Source: Rhodospirillaceae bacterium (GTDB taxonomy: Bacteria > Pseudomonadota > Alphaproteobacteria > UBA8366). From it: a stretch of DNA of 58,189 nt. Position numbers and translations under genes: made by a program. Each line of letters starts with the position of its first letter. Within the stretch, counting starts at the first letter, position 1. Shown in pieces: positions 46,837 to 55,826 of the stretch. The stretch lies in assembly GCA_002716125.1 (NCBI GenBank), contig PAZH01000055.1, positions 1 through 58,189 on the forward strand, in the 5' to 3' direction. Under the pieces are notes generated by a model that saw only the letters and a list, made by a program, of their open reading frames with translations, was not told the origin of the DNA and ran no database searches.

Positions 46837-48054
46837 ATGTCGGGCCGCGCGGTGGACCTCTCGGACAATCTCGCCTTCGACGAAGGCTTCCCGCATGCGA
46901 CGTTTACTTGGCTGCGGGACAACGATCCGGTTCACTGGCACGACGCGACGCCGAAGAGTCCCGACGGCGAAGGCTTTTGGGTCGTCAGCCGCTACGACGA
47001 CATCATGGAAGTCTTCCGGACGCCGGCGATTTTTTCCTCGAACACCGGGGGTGAGCGGACCGGCGGCGGGACAACGCTAAAGGATGAGCGCGCCGCCGGA
47101 AAAGTTCTGAACTATACGGACGATCCGCAACATAAGACCTTGCGCCAATTGGTGAACAAGGGCTTCACCACGCGAGCGATGGCCCTGTTGGAAGATAATC
47201 TCCACGAACGCGCCAATCTTTTGATCGACTCGTTTCCGGAAGGTCAAAGTTTCGATTTCGTGCAGGCATTTGCCCGCGAACTGCCGCTCCAAGCCATCTG
47301 TATGATCCTCGGTGTCCCGCAGGAAGACCGTGCGCATCTCTGCGATCTCATTGAACTTGGACTGGAAGCGGATTCACCGAATGTTGTGGCGGTCGAGTAC
47401 ATCAAGAAAATTCAAGAATACGCGCGCGAAATCATCGCCGAGAAACGGCGCAACCCCGCTGATGATATTCTGTCGACCATCGTCCACGCCACCTTGGCCG
47501 ACGAAGACAATCGGCAGCTGACGGACGAAGAATTGGTCAATTTCTTCATTCTCCTTTTCCCTGCCGGCGCGGAGACGACGCGCAATGCTTTTGGCTATGG
47601 GTTGCGGACCTTGGTGGAACACCCCGAGCAGCTGGCGCGTTTGCGCGACGCGCCCGATCTGATGCGCTCTGCCATTGAGGAGATCGTTCGCTGGACAACG
47701 CCGTCCATCTACAAGCGCCGCACGGTAACGCAGGACATCGAGTTTCATGGCGCTTCTCTTAAGGCCGGCGATAAACTGACCATTTGGGAAATGTCGGCCA
47801 ATCGGGACGACAGGATTTTCGAAGACCCGTTTACCTTCGATATCGCGCGCATTCCGAACCGACATATCGGGTTCGGCTTCGGCGCGCATATCTGTCTCGG
47901 CGCCGCGCTGGCTCGACTGGAATTGAAAGTCGGATTGGCGAAATTGTTCGAGCGGATTTCGGACTTCGAGATCGAAGGCCCGCCCCAATGGGTGCCGAAC
48001 AATCGGCTGCTCGGTCTCAAACGATTACCTCTCCGCATTAGATTTAAAGGATAA
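46837..48054 (+). CDS. Bacterial cytochrome P450
   Basis: A 405-residue soluble P450 monooxygenase. The I-helix AGAETT is at 243-248 (acid-alcohol pair Glu246/Thr247), the ExxR motif is EEIVR, and the haem-ligand Cys353 is in FGFGAHICLGAALAR. The length is normal for bacterial class I enzymes, which need ferredoxin and ferredoxin reductase; neither is adjacent. It starts 14 bases after the selenoprotein stop and ends 5 before the next gene, so all belong to one operon. The substrate may be a steroid, terpenoid or fatty-acid-derived compound, but none can be specified. Confidence 0.92.
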   Translation: MSGRAVDLSDNLAFDEGFPHATFTWLRDNDPVHWHDATPKSPDGEGFWVVSRYDDIMEVFRTPAIFSSNTGGERTGGGTTLKDERAAGKVLNYTDDPQHKTLRQLVNKGFTTRAMALLEDNLHERANLLIDSFPEGQSFDFVQAFARELPLQAICMILGVPQEDRAHLCDLIELGLEADSPNVVAVEYIKKIQEYAREIIAEKRRNPADDILSTIVHATLADEDNRQLTDEELVNFFILLFPAGAETTRNAFGYGLRTLVEHPEQLARLRDAPDLMRSAIEEIVRWTTPSIYKRRTVTQDIEFHGASLKAGDKLTIWEMSANRDDRIFEDPFTFDIARIPNRHIGFGFGAHICLGAALARLELKVGLAKLFERISDFEIEGPPQWVPNNRLLGLKRLPLRIRFKG

Positions 48055-48059
48055 TTTCG

Positions 48060-48421
48060 ATGAGCGATTCGAACGACCGCCGCGAGAAAGGAAAGCCTTT
48101 GCCCGCCGCATTCTGAAAGATGGACCGCCGCCCTTTCCGGTACCGAGAAAGTTCCAACGCTATACGCTGGAAAATGTCTTCGGTGACCTCTGGCAGGACG
48201 AAGACCTCGAGCTTTGGGAGCGTTCGCTCGTCACTTGCACGATCTTGGTCGCGTTAAATCGTGAGGGCGAACAGAAGATTCACTTAAAGGCGGCAAAGGA
48301 ACTCGGCGTGCCTCGCGTAAAGCTGGAAGCGATGATTATCCACGCTGCGCATTACGCCGGCTGGCCCGTCGCCGCCTCCGCCTTTCGCACCTTGGCCGAA
48401 GTCTGGCCGGAAGAGGATTGA
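48060..48421 (+). pseudogene. Carboxymuconolactone-decarboxylase (AhpD-like) family gene, frameshifted
   Basis: The ATG at 48060 begins MSDSNDRREKGK and then stops at 48116. From about 48095 another frame continues as AFARRILKDGPPPFPVPRKFQRYTLENVFGDLW to a full CMD-family end at 48421 (WERSLVTCTILVALNREGEQKIHLKAAKELG..IIHAAHYAGWP). Losing one base in the AAAGGAAAGCC run explains it: the span is 362 bases, one short of a multiple of three. Restored length is about 120 residues, normal for the family, with the HAAHYAGWP signature. It sits 5 bases after the P450 and in the redox operon. A sequence error is as plausible as a real mutation. Confidence 0.82.
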
Positions 48422-48429
48422 TTCGACGT

Positions 48430-49734
48430 CTAACCGACGATGAACGCCTTCTTTCCGCCGAGCGGTTTAAGGCCGGCGTCTTCACAATTGTTTTCGAGAT
48501 CAGCATTCCCCGAGACGGTGATTTTCCGCGCGATAATATGGGTGCAGCCGTTGTCTGCTTCGGCACCGCCCGTAAATTCGAGCTCCTGCGACGGGAAGTA
48601 GAGCAGTCCCGTAAACTCGATCTCGGCACCGCTGTTGACTTTATTCCGTCCGCCCGTCGGCGCGTTTCGGTCTTGGTAGAACAAGACGCCCGCCATTTCA
48701 CCGGTGGTGGGCGCGCTTAGCGCAATCTCCGCACCGCCGTTCAAAGTGAGCGTGCCGTGATTATACCCCGAGCTGCTGGTCAGAACAAAGGACACGCCTT
48801 CACCGTATAATTGCGAGTTCCCGTTTATCCGTAGGTCTCCGTCGTCGATAATGTATACGCCGGGCTGAAATGTGACATTCGCCTTCGAATTTACGGTTAA
48901 TCCGCCACAATAGATGCCCGGATACAAAGTTACTGTTTTTTTGGCGGTATGGTTATTGTAGTCACACCCGTAAACATAAGGCACGTTGAGGCCGCTGTAT
49001 GGATCTGCGAAGGGCGCTGCATTTTCCGTAACGGTATCACTGTCCAAAGTCGCCGCACCTTGCACGTTCAAGCCGCCAGCCATCGTCGCTTCTGGGGCGG
49101 CAACCGTCGCACTTCCGATGACCGCCAGCGAATCGCCAGCCGACGAGTTCGACGCGATTCCGCATTTCATATCAACGTTGGCATTCCCACGGAATTCCAC
49201 GGCTTTTGATACATACGGGTCGAGACCCAGAATACAAAATCCGCCCGCCGCTTTGACAAATGCGATCGAAGAGGCCTGCACATCCGCATGCTTAATACCG
49301 ACCACTTGTGCGAAATAAAGCTTTGCCGGATTGCCGCCCGCCGCTTTCATCGCGGCTGTTATCTTCACAGCGTTGGCGGGTGTCTCACCCGGCGCGAAAA
49401 CGTTGCCGTCTTCGTTCCAATGGCCAATAACAACGCTGTTCGGTGAAACAACTTGCCCGTACTTGGCGGCAGGCATGTTTTTCTCCGCGTATTCTGATGC
49501 CAGTGCTTTGGCGTCTCCGGAATTTTCGATTTTTGTCACAGCCGCTAACGCCGAGGCATCAGCCGTCGCCTGCAATTGCGCCTGGACGGACCACAAGAAG
49601 CCAATGTCGACCGCGATCGCGCCCATCAGCATCATGAAAGGAAGCGCCATCACAAAGAAAATACCGATTGCGCCACGCTCGTCCTGGCGCAATCGGCGAA
49701 AGTGTCGAACGAAGCTCACTGTACATCCCCTCAT
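48430..49734 (-). CDS. TadG-like pilus-assembly protein
   Basis: A 434-residue protein of the TadE/TadG type. The N-terminal tail has the RRLRQDERGAIGIFFVMALPFMML segment with a conserved ERG...Phe-type cleavage/transmembrane stretch near residues 17-45 and the WSVQAQLQATADASALAAV region. The long extracytoplasmic part is repetitive and glycine/alanine-rich (ATVAAPEATMAGGLNVQGAATLDSDTVTENAAP; ALTVNSKANVTFQPGVYIID), resembling a beta-solenoid. It is probably secreted or in the envelope. It follows the TadE-like gene by 4 bases, so both likely form one operon. An alternative GTG start lies a few codons in. Other tad genes are absent here. Confidence 0.8.
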   Translation of the reverse strand: MRGCTVSFVRHFRRLRQDERGAIGIFFVMALPFMMLMGAIAVDIGFLWSVQAQLQATADASALAAVTKIENSGDAKALASEYAEKNMPAAKYGQVVSPNSVVIGHWNEDGNVFAPGETPANAVKITAAMKAAGGNPAKLYFAQVVGIKHADVQASSIAFVKAAGGFCILGLDPYVSKAVEFRGNANVDMKCGIASNSSAGDSLAVIGSATVAAPEATMAGGLNVQGAATLDSDTVTENAAPFADPYSGLNVPYVYGCDYNNHTAKKTVTLYPGIYCGGLTVNSKANVTFQPGVYIIDDGDLRINGNSQLYGEGVSFVLTSSSGYNHGTLTLNGGAEIALSAPTTGEMAGVLFYQDRNAPTGGRNKVNSGAEIEFTGLLYFPSQELEFTGGAEADNGCTHIIARKITVSGNADLENNCEDAGLKPLGGKKAFIVG

Positions 49735-49738
49735 CAGC

Positions 49739-50212
49739 CTAGTTCGCGACCTTTGGCGGGCGCTCCATCAACATCACGACGTTGACATCCAATTCGCCCG
49801 AGATCAGGTCGCCGAGGGGATTTATGATCGCCGCGTCGGCCATCGGTACTTTGATGTTTGCTTTAACGTCGCCAACGCCGTCGTTTGGCTCCGTAATCGT
49901 AACGGTGAATTTGATGTCCGACTCGGACACTTGGCTGGTGTCGATCTCCAACCGATTGAAGGCAATGCCTTTCGCTTCCGCCGACGTGCTTTGGCCAATC
50001 GAATAGCTGCGTGCCGCTTCTCGCGCCGCGTAAAGCATTTGCTGGCGCGTATACATGATCGAACCAAACTCGATGATAGCGAACAAAATCGACAAGACGA
50101 CCGGTACCAGGATCGCAAATTCGACCGCACCGACGCCCGACTTTTCGCGGACAAACTGATCGATTTTACGGATCATACCAAGCATCCGAGGCCGCAGCAG
50201 AAAAGATATCAT
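49739..50212 (-). CDS. TadE-like pilin-type protein
   Basis: A 157-residue TadE family protein. The leader REKSGVGAVEFAILVPVVLSILFAIIEFG (about residues 24-52) is the TadE hallmark: a short basic region then a single helix with an EF-type glutamate. The mature part is a small beta-rich domain. It would be processed and assembled with a tad/flp-type pilus or act as a pseudopilin. Alternative starts at Met10 or Met13 are possible because the first has no clear ribosome site. It is followed at once by the TadG-like gene; the main tad export genes are outside the window. Confidence 0.82.
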   Translation of the reverse strand: MISFLLRPRMLGMIRKIDQFVREKSGVGAVEFAILVPVVLSILFAIIEFGSIMYTRQQMLYAAREAARSYSIGQSTSAEAKGIAFNRLEIDTSQVSESDIKFTVTITEPNDGVGDVKANIKVPMADAAIINPLGDLISGELDVNVVMLMERPPKVAN

Positions 50213-50446
50213 AGTTAATGCCCGTGAAACGAGAAATTATTCTCGCATCTTCCCTCAAAGTTCTATTTATACTATAAAACACAGATAGTTAATAAAGCGT
50301 AAGCGCCGAATAAAAATTTCCGCCAAATATAAAATTTAGAAATACGACTTTTGGTGGTTATTTGATGGTTATCGCGAGCCAACGACGTTGCCCCTCCGGC
50401 AATTTCGTTAGACATTAATCGACAGGTACATGGGGAGTCGCAGTAG
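50213..50446. promoter_or_regulatory. AT-rich divergent region between tadE-like and GMC genes
   Basis: A 234-base gap, clearly more AT-rich than its surroundings. A small hairpin CGAGAA-ATTA-TTCTCG lies at 50230-50245 near the tadE-like start. On the tadE strand a TTAACT-like and a TATAAA-like box are present at about 15-base spacing, a plausible but unproven promoter. Both genes must take their promoters from here; I see no coding sequence. Confidence 0.4.
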
Positions 50447-52045
50447 ATGAGTTCAGAACATTACGATTACATCGTTGTCGGCGCCGGTTCCGCCGGCTCC
50501 GTTTTGGCAAATCGGCTCAGCGCGAGCGGAGAGCACTCCGTGCTCGTTTTGGAGGCGGGCCGGGAAAGCCACCCTTGGTCGCGCATTCCCGTCGGGTTCG
50601 CCAAACTTATCGACAACCCCGCCGCCAATTGGCTGTACGAATCGGAACCGGAAGAGGCCTCAGGCGGCCGACGCATTCCCGTGCCGCGCGGCAAGCTGCT
50701 CGGCGGCTCCAGTTCGATCAACGGCATGGTCTTCGTGCGTGGCCAGTCGCTCGACTACGACACTTGGGCGCAACTGGGCAACCGCGGCTGGAGCTATCAG
50801 GACGTCCTGCCAATCTTTAAAGAGATGGAGAGCTATCAAGGCGAGGGCGACGATGAATATCGGGGCCGCGACGGACCGCTCAAAGTCACCGAGAATATTG
50901 AGCAGGGTGAGATCTACGACAAGATTATCGCCGCCGCTGCCGAAGTCGGGATCGACTATACGAATGACTACAACGGCGCGAGCCAAGAAGGCATCGGTAT
51001 GACGCAGGCGACGATCCGCAAGGGCCGCCGCATGAGCACGGCCTATTGCTATCTCGATCCGGCACGTGGCCGTTCCAATCTGCGCATTCAGGCGAATGCA
51101 TTGACCGAGTGTCTCGTCTTCGACGGTAAGCGTTGCACCGGCGTGCGTTACAATCTTGGTGGCCAAGCGCGTGAAGCGACGGCCAATCGCGAAGTGATCG
51201 TCAGCGCCGGTTCCATCAACTCGCCGCAGCTTTTGGAACTCTCCGGGATCGGACAGGCGGCACGTCTGAAGGAACTCGGCATTGATGTCGTGCACGACCT
51301 GCAAGGCGTCGGCGAAAACCTGCGTGATCATTATTCGCCGCGGATGAAATGGTCCGTCCCGCGCGAACTGGGCCTGACCTACAACGATAAGGGCCGTGGT
51401 CTCGGTCTCGTATGGCAGGCGCTCAAGTATGCGCTCTCGGACAAGGGTTTACTTGGTCTACCGGCGGCGCCGCTTCGCGCCTATATCAAGACCCGAGAAG
51501 GGCTGGAAGCGCCTGATGCCGCGATCTCCTGGATTCCGTTCCTCGCCAACGAGAGCTTCAAGTTGCATGAGGATTCGGGCGTAACGGCAATTACGCATGT
51601 GCTGCGGTCCGAAAGCACAGGGGACATTCATGTCTCGTCGACTGATCCAAGTCGTCCGCCGGCGATCCGCTTCAACTTCCTCTCCGCGCAATCGGACTGC
51701 GATATTCTGTTGGAGTCGATGAAGATTACCCGGCGGATCATGAACGCCGGTCCGCTACAGGGCGTTATGACGGACGAGATTGCACCGGGCGTCGATATCG
51801 AGAACGACAACGAGATGCTGGATTGGGTCAAAAAGAACGCCGAGACGACCTACCACCCGGTTGGCACCTGCAAGATGGGCAACGATCCGATGGCCGTCGT
51901 CGACGATCAGCTCCGCGTGCATGGCGTCGAGGGGTTACGGGTCGCGGACGCTTCGATCATGCCGACGCTGACTTCGGGGAATACCAATGCACCCTCCATC
52001 ATGATCGGCGAAAAAGCGTCGCGCATGGTGCTGGCCGCGGCGTAA
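50447..52045 (+). CDS. GMC oxidoreductase, choline-dehydrogenase-like (copy 4)
   Basis: A 532-residue GMC flavoprotein: GAGSAG near residue 11, PRGKLLGGSSSINGMVFVRGQ, catalytic His in TTYHPVGTCKMGNDP and the ending NTNAPSIMIGEKASRMVLAAA. It has GGGGAG before its ATG. By eye it is closest to copy 3 (29973-31574). It precedes copy 5 by 63 bases on the same strand, so this tandem pair mirrors the pair at 28.3-31.6 kb. The alcohol oxidised is unknown; choline or a related polyol is possible. Confidence 0.92.
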   Translation: MSSEHYDYIVVGAGSAGSVLANRLSASGEHSVLVLEAGRESHPWSRIPVGFAKLIDNPAANWLYESEPEEASGGRRIPVPRGKLLGGSSSINGMVFVRGQSLDYDTWAQLGNRGWSYQDVLPIFKEMESYQGEGDDEYRGRDGPLKVTENIEQGEIYDKIIAAAAEVGIDYTNDYNGASQEGIGMTQATIRKGRRMSTAYCYLDPARGRSNLRIQANALTECLVFDGKRCTGVRYNLGGQAREATANREVIVSAGSINSPQLLELSGIGQAARLKELGIDVVHDLQGVGENLRDHYSPRMKWSVPRELGLTYNDKGRGLGLVWQALKYALSDKGLLGLPAAPLRAYIKTREGLEAPDAAISWIPFLANESFKLHEDSGVTAITHVLRSESTGDIHVSSTDPSRPPAIRFNFLSAQSDCDILLESMKITRRIMNAGPLQGVMTDEIAPGVDIENDNEMLDWVKKNAETTYHPVGTCKMGNDPMAVVDDQLRVHGVEGLRVADASIMPTLTSGNTNAPSIMIGEKASRMVLAAA

Positions 52046-52061
52046 TATCTCCCTCACCCTA

Positions 52062-52086
52062 GACCTCTCCCGATCCGGGAGAGGTC
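52062..52086. repeat. 10-bp perfect hairpin between tandem GMC genes
   Basis: GACCTCTCCC (52062-52071) and GGGAGAGGTC (52077-52086) form a perfect 10-bp stem around GATCC. It lies 17 bases after the first GMC stop and 23 before the next start. No T-run follows, so a repeat or RNA-stability element is likelier than an intrinsic terminator. It could decouple expression of the two genes. Confidence 0.65.
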
Positions 52087-52108
52087 CGGCGCGGCGGTTT
52101 CTTTCGAA

Positions 52109-53710
52109 ATGGATCAAGCAAGTACCTTCGACTATATCGTCATCGGAGCGGGCTCCGCTGGGTCGGTCTTGGCGAACCGGCTCACTGCGGACGGTAAGCA
52201 CAACGTCCTCGTCCTTGAAGCTGGACCCAACAGTCATCCTTGGTCGCGCATACCCGGCGGATTCTCACGTTTGATCGACCATCCTGTCGCCAATTGGTGC
52301 TTTACTTCGGAGCCCGACGAGGGCACCGGCCAACGACGATTGTTCGTACCGCGCGGTAAACTCATTGGCGGGACAAGCGCTATCAACGGGATGATCTTCA
52401 CCCGCGGTCAGGCGGAAGACTTCGATACCTGGGCGCAACTCGGCAACCGAGGCTGGAGCTTCGAGGACGTCCTGCCGATCTTTAAGGAGATGGAGAGTTA
52501 CAAAGGCCCGGCCGACGATACCTATCGTGGCCGCGATGGATTACTCAAAGTTAGCGAAAGCGTCGAGACCGGTGAGATTTACGACCGCATTATTGAAGCT
52601 GCGGGGCAAGTCGGTATCGAGAAGACGCAAGACTATAATGGCGTCCGCCAGGACGGCATCTCGATGAGTCAAACAACCATCCGCAGAGGTCGGCGGATGA
52701 GCGTCTCCCATTGCTATATCGATCCCGCGCGCAAACGCCGCAACCTCGAAATACGAACCGGTGTCCTGGCGATGAAGCTGTTGTTCGATGGCAAGCGATG
52801 CGCGGGGGTACGGTATGGAGAAGGCGGTCAAAGCGTCGACGTTCGCGCAACACGCGAAGTTATCGTCAGCGGCGGCGCGTTTAATTCGCCGCAACTCTTG
52901 GAGCTTTCCGGCATTGGCGACCCGAATCGCCTAGCCGAGCACGGCATCGACATCGTGGCACCGTTGAAAGGCGTTGGCGAGAACCTCCGCGAACACTATT
53001 CACCCCGCATGAAGTGGCTCATTCCGGCGCGTCTAAAACTGACCTACAACAGCAAGATGAAGGGTATGGGTCCGGTTTGGCAGACGCTGCGATACCTGTT
53101 CACAGGGACGGGGATTCTTGGCCTGACATCTTCGCCAATTCGGTGCTTCTTTCGCTCGCATGACGGCTTGGCGACACCGGATGCGACGGTTGCCTGGTTC
53201 CCTTTCCTGATCGGTGACAAATTCAACCTCTCGGACGATTCCGGGATTACCGCCATCGCACACGCGCTCAGAGCCGAAAGTCAGGGCAGTGTTCACATCA
53301 CCTCAGCCGATCCGACGCGGCAACCGGCGATCCACTATAACGCGCTCAGTGCTAAAATTGATTGCGACGTCACGCTCGCCGCGATGCGGATGGCGCGACG
53401 GATTATGACCGCCCCTGCCTTGGGGGGCATTGCGACCGAAGAAATTGCACCCGGAAACGAGATGCAGGACGATGAAGAACTGCTCGACTGGGTGCGAGAG
53501 ACCGGTGACGCTGCCTATCATCCTGTCGGTACCTGCAAGATGGGGCACGACGCTATGGCGGTTGTGGACGATCAATTGCGCGTTCACGGCGTTGAAGCGC
53601 TGCGTGTCGCAGATGCCTCCATTATGCCGACCCAGAGTTCGGGTAACACCAATGCGCCGACCATCATGATTGGCGAGAAAGCCTCCCGAATGTTGCTTGC
53701 GGCGGCTTGA
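52109..53710 (+). CDS. GMC oxidoreductase, choline-dehydrogenase-like (copy 5)
   Basis: A 533-residue GMC flavoprotein with GAGSAG near residue 12, PRGKLIGGTSAINGMIFTRG, an active-site segment AAYHPVGTCKMGHDA, and the ending QSSGNTNAPTIMIGEKASRMLLAA. It differs more from copies 2-4 than they do from one another, for example CFTSEPDEGTGQRRLF in the N-terminal cap, suggesting a different alcohol. It is followed by a 7-bp hairpin (CCGCTCT...AGAGCGG) at 53714-53738, a possible terminator without T-run. Confidence 0.92.
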   Translation: MDQASTFDYIVIGAGSAGSVLANRLTADGKHNVLVLEAGPNSHPWSRIPGGFSRLIDHPVANWCFTSEPDEGTGQRRLFVPRGKLIGGTSAINGMIFTRGQAEDFDTWAQLGNRGWSFEDVLPIFKEMESYKGPADDTYRGRDGLLKVSESVETGEIYDRIIEAAGQVGIEKTQDYNGVRQDGISMSQTTIRRGRRMSVSHCYIDPARKRRNLEIRTGVLAMKLLFDGKRCAGVRYGEGGQSVDVRATREVIVSGGAFNSPQLLELSGIGDPNRLAEHGIDIVAPLKGVGENLREHYSPRMKWLIPARLKLTYNSKMKGMGPVWQTLRYLFTGTGILGLTSSPIRCFFRSHDGLATPDATVAWFPFLIGDKFNLSDDSGITAIAHALRAESQGSVHITSADPTRQPAIHYNALSAKIDCDVTLAAMRMARRIMTAPALGGIATEEIAPGNEMQDDEELLDWVRETGDAAYHPVGTCKMGHDAMAVVDDQLRVHGVEALRVADASIMPTQSSGNTNAPTIMIGEKASRMLLAAA

Positions 53711-53713
53711 GCA

Positions 53714-53738
53714 CCGCTCTTCCGCGACAGGAGAGCGG
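53714..53738 (+). terminator. Possible hairpin terminator after the GMC tandem
   Basis: CCGCTCT...AGAGCGG with a bulged T extending pairing (TCC/GGA) and a six-base loop, directly after the copy 5 stop. No T-run follows, so intrinsic termination is uncertain. Confidence 0.4.
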
Positions 53739-53929
53739 CGCCGTCGACCTTACCCCTCGTCTTCTCCATTTACTGTGCCGCTGAAGCGCTTCGCGGCTGG
53801 CGTTGAATTCGTCTCGCAGGGAATTGCGCGTCAATCCGATCTTATCCGGCTAATGGGAAAACTAATCTTTGGCCCGGCCGGCTGCCGGTTCTAGGTCAAT
53901 AGGTGAATGGACAAAGAGGAGATGCGGCC

Positions 53930-54872
53930 ATGTCTGAGTCTTCCGCACTGTTGCAAGAGATTGAAACGCTCGAAAGGGCGGCAAAGTCCTATGACGGCCG
54001 CCACGAATTCATAGAGGATTTCCGTTATCCGGACGGTGTTCGGATTGCGGTGAATTTCACCTGCGATTTCGATGCCATGCTGTTGCGGCGCGTCTTCGAG
54101 GAACCGCCGATGCAGTTGGCGCAGGGCGAGTTTGGCGCTGTTGGAACGCTTCGGCCTGCAGGCGACGTTTGTCGTACCGGCAGCGATGACCGGATTCCTG
54201 TCCGATACGATCAAGCGGATCGCAGCCGCCGGTCATGAGATCGCCGCCGGTGGCTTCAAACACGAGGATGTCAGCGAACTCGCGCGCGCGGAAGAACAAG
54301 CGCGCCTGTCTTTGACGACGGAAATTCTGACGAAGGCGGCAGGGAGGCGCCCGTCCGGCTGGTTCGGTTTGCCGCGGTCCGGCGACCCGTTCGCGGTCGG
54401 CACGTTGAGCGAAAACACGGTCGATCTTCTACTGGAAGCAGGATACAGCTATCTCGGCAACGGGCTCTCGGACGATATCCCACACTATTGGGTGAGCGAC
54501 TTTGCGGCGCGGCGTTCAATTCTGACGCTGCCCTATTATTACCACTTCGACGATCAATTCTTTCTTCTGTTTCCGAAGAAGGGCACCGGGTTGGAGCATG
54601 CCGATGCGCTCTTTGCGAACTGGGTCGCCGAGTTCAACGCGCAATATCGCCGCGGCCGATTCTTCAACATGGTTCTACATCCATCGGCGGTCGGCTGGTG
54701 CAACAGGATCAAATTGTTGGAGGACTTCTTCGAACATATGGATCGTGCGCCGAACCTCTGGAATCCGACCAGCGGCGACTGTGCGGCGTATTGGGCGAAG
54801 GCCTATCCCGCCAGTATGACCTTGAAACTCGAAGAGAGTATTTGGCAGGACTACCCGGGGAGCCGAAGCTGA
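53930..54872 (+). pseudogene. Polysaccharide deacetylase (NodB-like), frameshifted with a small deletion
   Basis: From the ATG at 53930 (GAGGAG upstream) the frame gives MSESSALLQEIETLERAAKSYDGRHEFIEDFRYPDGVRIAVNFTCDFDAMLLRRVFEEPPMQLAQGEFG, the usual start of a deacetylase with the metal Asp in FTCDFDAML. The C-terminal family frame instead runs ALLERFGLQATFVVPAAMTGFLSD to 54872. The join near 54125-54145 lacks the GRVG.PRLL-type residues relatives have there, so roughly two dozen bases seem lost, in a number not divisible by three. The span is 943 bases. A catalytic His/Asp region may remain, but as it stands the gene is broken. Confidence 0.8.
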
Positions 54873-54973
54873 TGGCAATGCGACTGACCGATCAATTGGA
54901 TAAATCGCATCGTTCGGAATACACCCAGCGTCACATCGACCCATATCCTTCGTAGAAAAAGAAGGAGATCCCG

Positions 54974-55738
54974 ATGGGACGTGTGCAGGATCAGGTGGCA
55001 GTCGTAACCGGTGCCGCAAAAGGGTTGGGCGAATCGATTGCCCTGCGGTTGGCGGAAGACGGCGCGAAAGTGGTCCTGGGCGATATTGACGGACCAGGCT
55101 TGGCGGCAACCGCGACGGCCGTCCGGGAGGCCGGCGGCGAGGCCGTCACCGTCGTCGGCGATATCACCGAGGAGGAACTGGCGGCTCAGTTGATCGAAAG
55201 TGCGATCGAGCACTACGGGCAAATCGATATCCTGGTCAACAATGTCGGCGGCTCTCGAAATTCAAAGATTTGGCAAATGTCGGTCGAGGATTGGGACTAC
55301 ACGATTAAGCTCAATTTGCGCGGCACATTCCTTTGTACGCGCGCGGCCGTCCCGCATATGCGCAAGCGCAGCCGGGGGGCGATCATTTGTCTTTCGTCTG
55401 GTGCGCGGGAGGGCACGCCTTGGACGGCTTACTACCAGGGTGGGTCCGCCTATTCGACTTGTAAGGCGGGTGTGCACGGGTTCATGCGCGATCTCGCCCT
55501 CGAGTTGGCGGAGTTCAATATCCGTGTGAACTGTGTGGCACCGGGGCCGATCGACACCGAGCGCGCAGGTGCCAGTCTGCGAAAGTTGAACGAGACGGTC
55601 GACTTCAGCCCCGACCGTATGACGCCGCTCGGTCGTCTGGGGCAACCGCACGAAGTTGCCAACGCCGTGCTGTTCCTGGCGTCGGACGAAGCGTCCTACG
55701 TGACGGGTCATACGCTCGCCGTTGCCGGCGGTCGTTGA
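54974..55738 (+). CDS. SDR-family NAD(P)-dependent oxidoreductase (second)
   Basis: A 254-residue short-chain dehydrogenase. The cofactor motif TGAAKGLG is at 12-19, NNVGG in the middle, catalytic Ser142 region (ICLSSGA) and YxxxK at Tyr160/Lys164 (AYSTCKAG), with the C-terminal VLFLASDEASYVTGHTLAVAGG. It has GAAGGAG upstream. By eye it is not a close relative of the first SDR. The dienelactone hydrolase and rhodanese genes follow on the same strand, the first 88 bases away, suggesting a separate catabolic unit. Confidence 0.9.
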   Translation: MGRVQDQVAVVTGAAKGLGESIALRLAEDGAKVVLGDIDGPGLAATATAVREAGGEAVTVVGDITEEELAAQLIESAIEHYGQIDILVNNVGGSRNSKIWQMSVEDWDYTIKLNLRGTFLCTRAAVPHMRKRSRGAIICLSSGAREGTPWTAYYQGGSAYSTCKAGVHGFMRDLALELAEFNIRVNCVAPGPIDTERAGASLRKLNETVDFSPDRMTPLGRLGQPHEVANAVLFLASDEASYVTGHTLAVAGGR

Positions 55739-55826
55739 ACCGAAGCCCAAATTTCTTGTGACGTCGGTCGCCGCTGCATAGAGTCCCCGCAGCAAATGAT
55801 TCCATTGGTTCAAGGAGGCTCAGTAC

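Noticed and set aside
54873-54955. Short frame MAMRLTDQLDKS after the deacetylase
   Set aside because: Only 27 codons, no ribosome site and no recognisable motif; likely non-coding.
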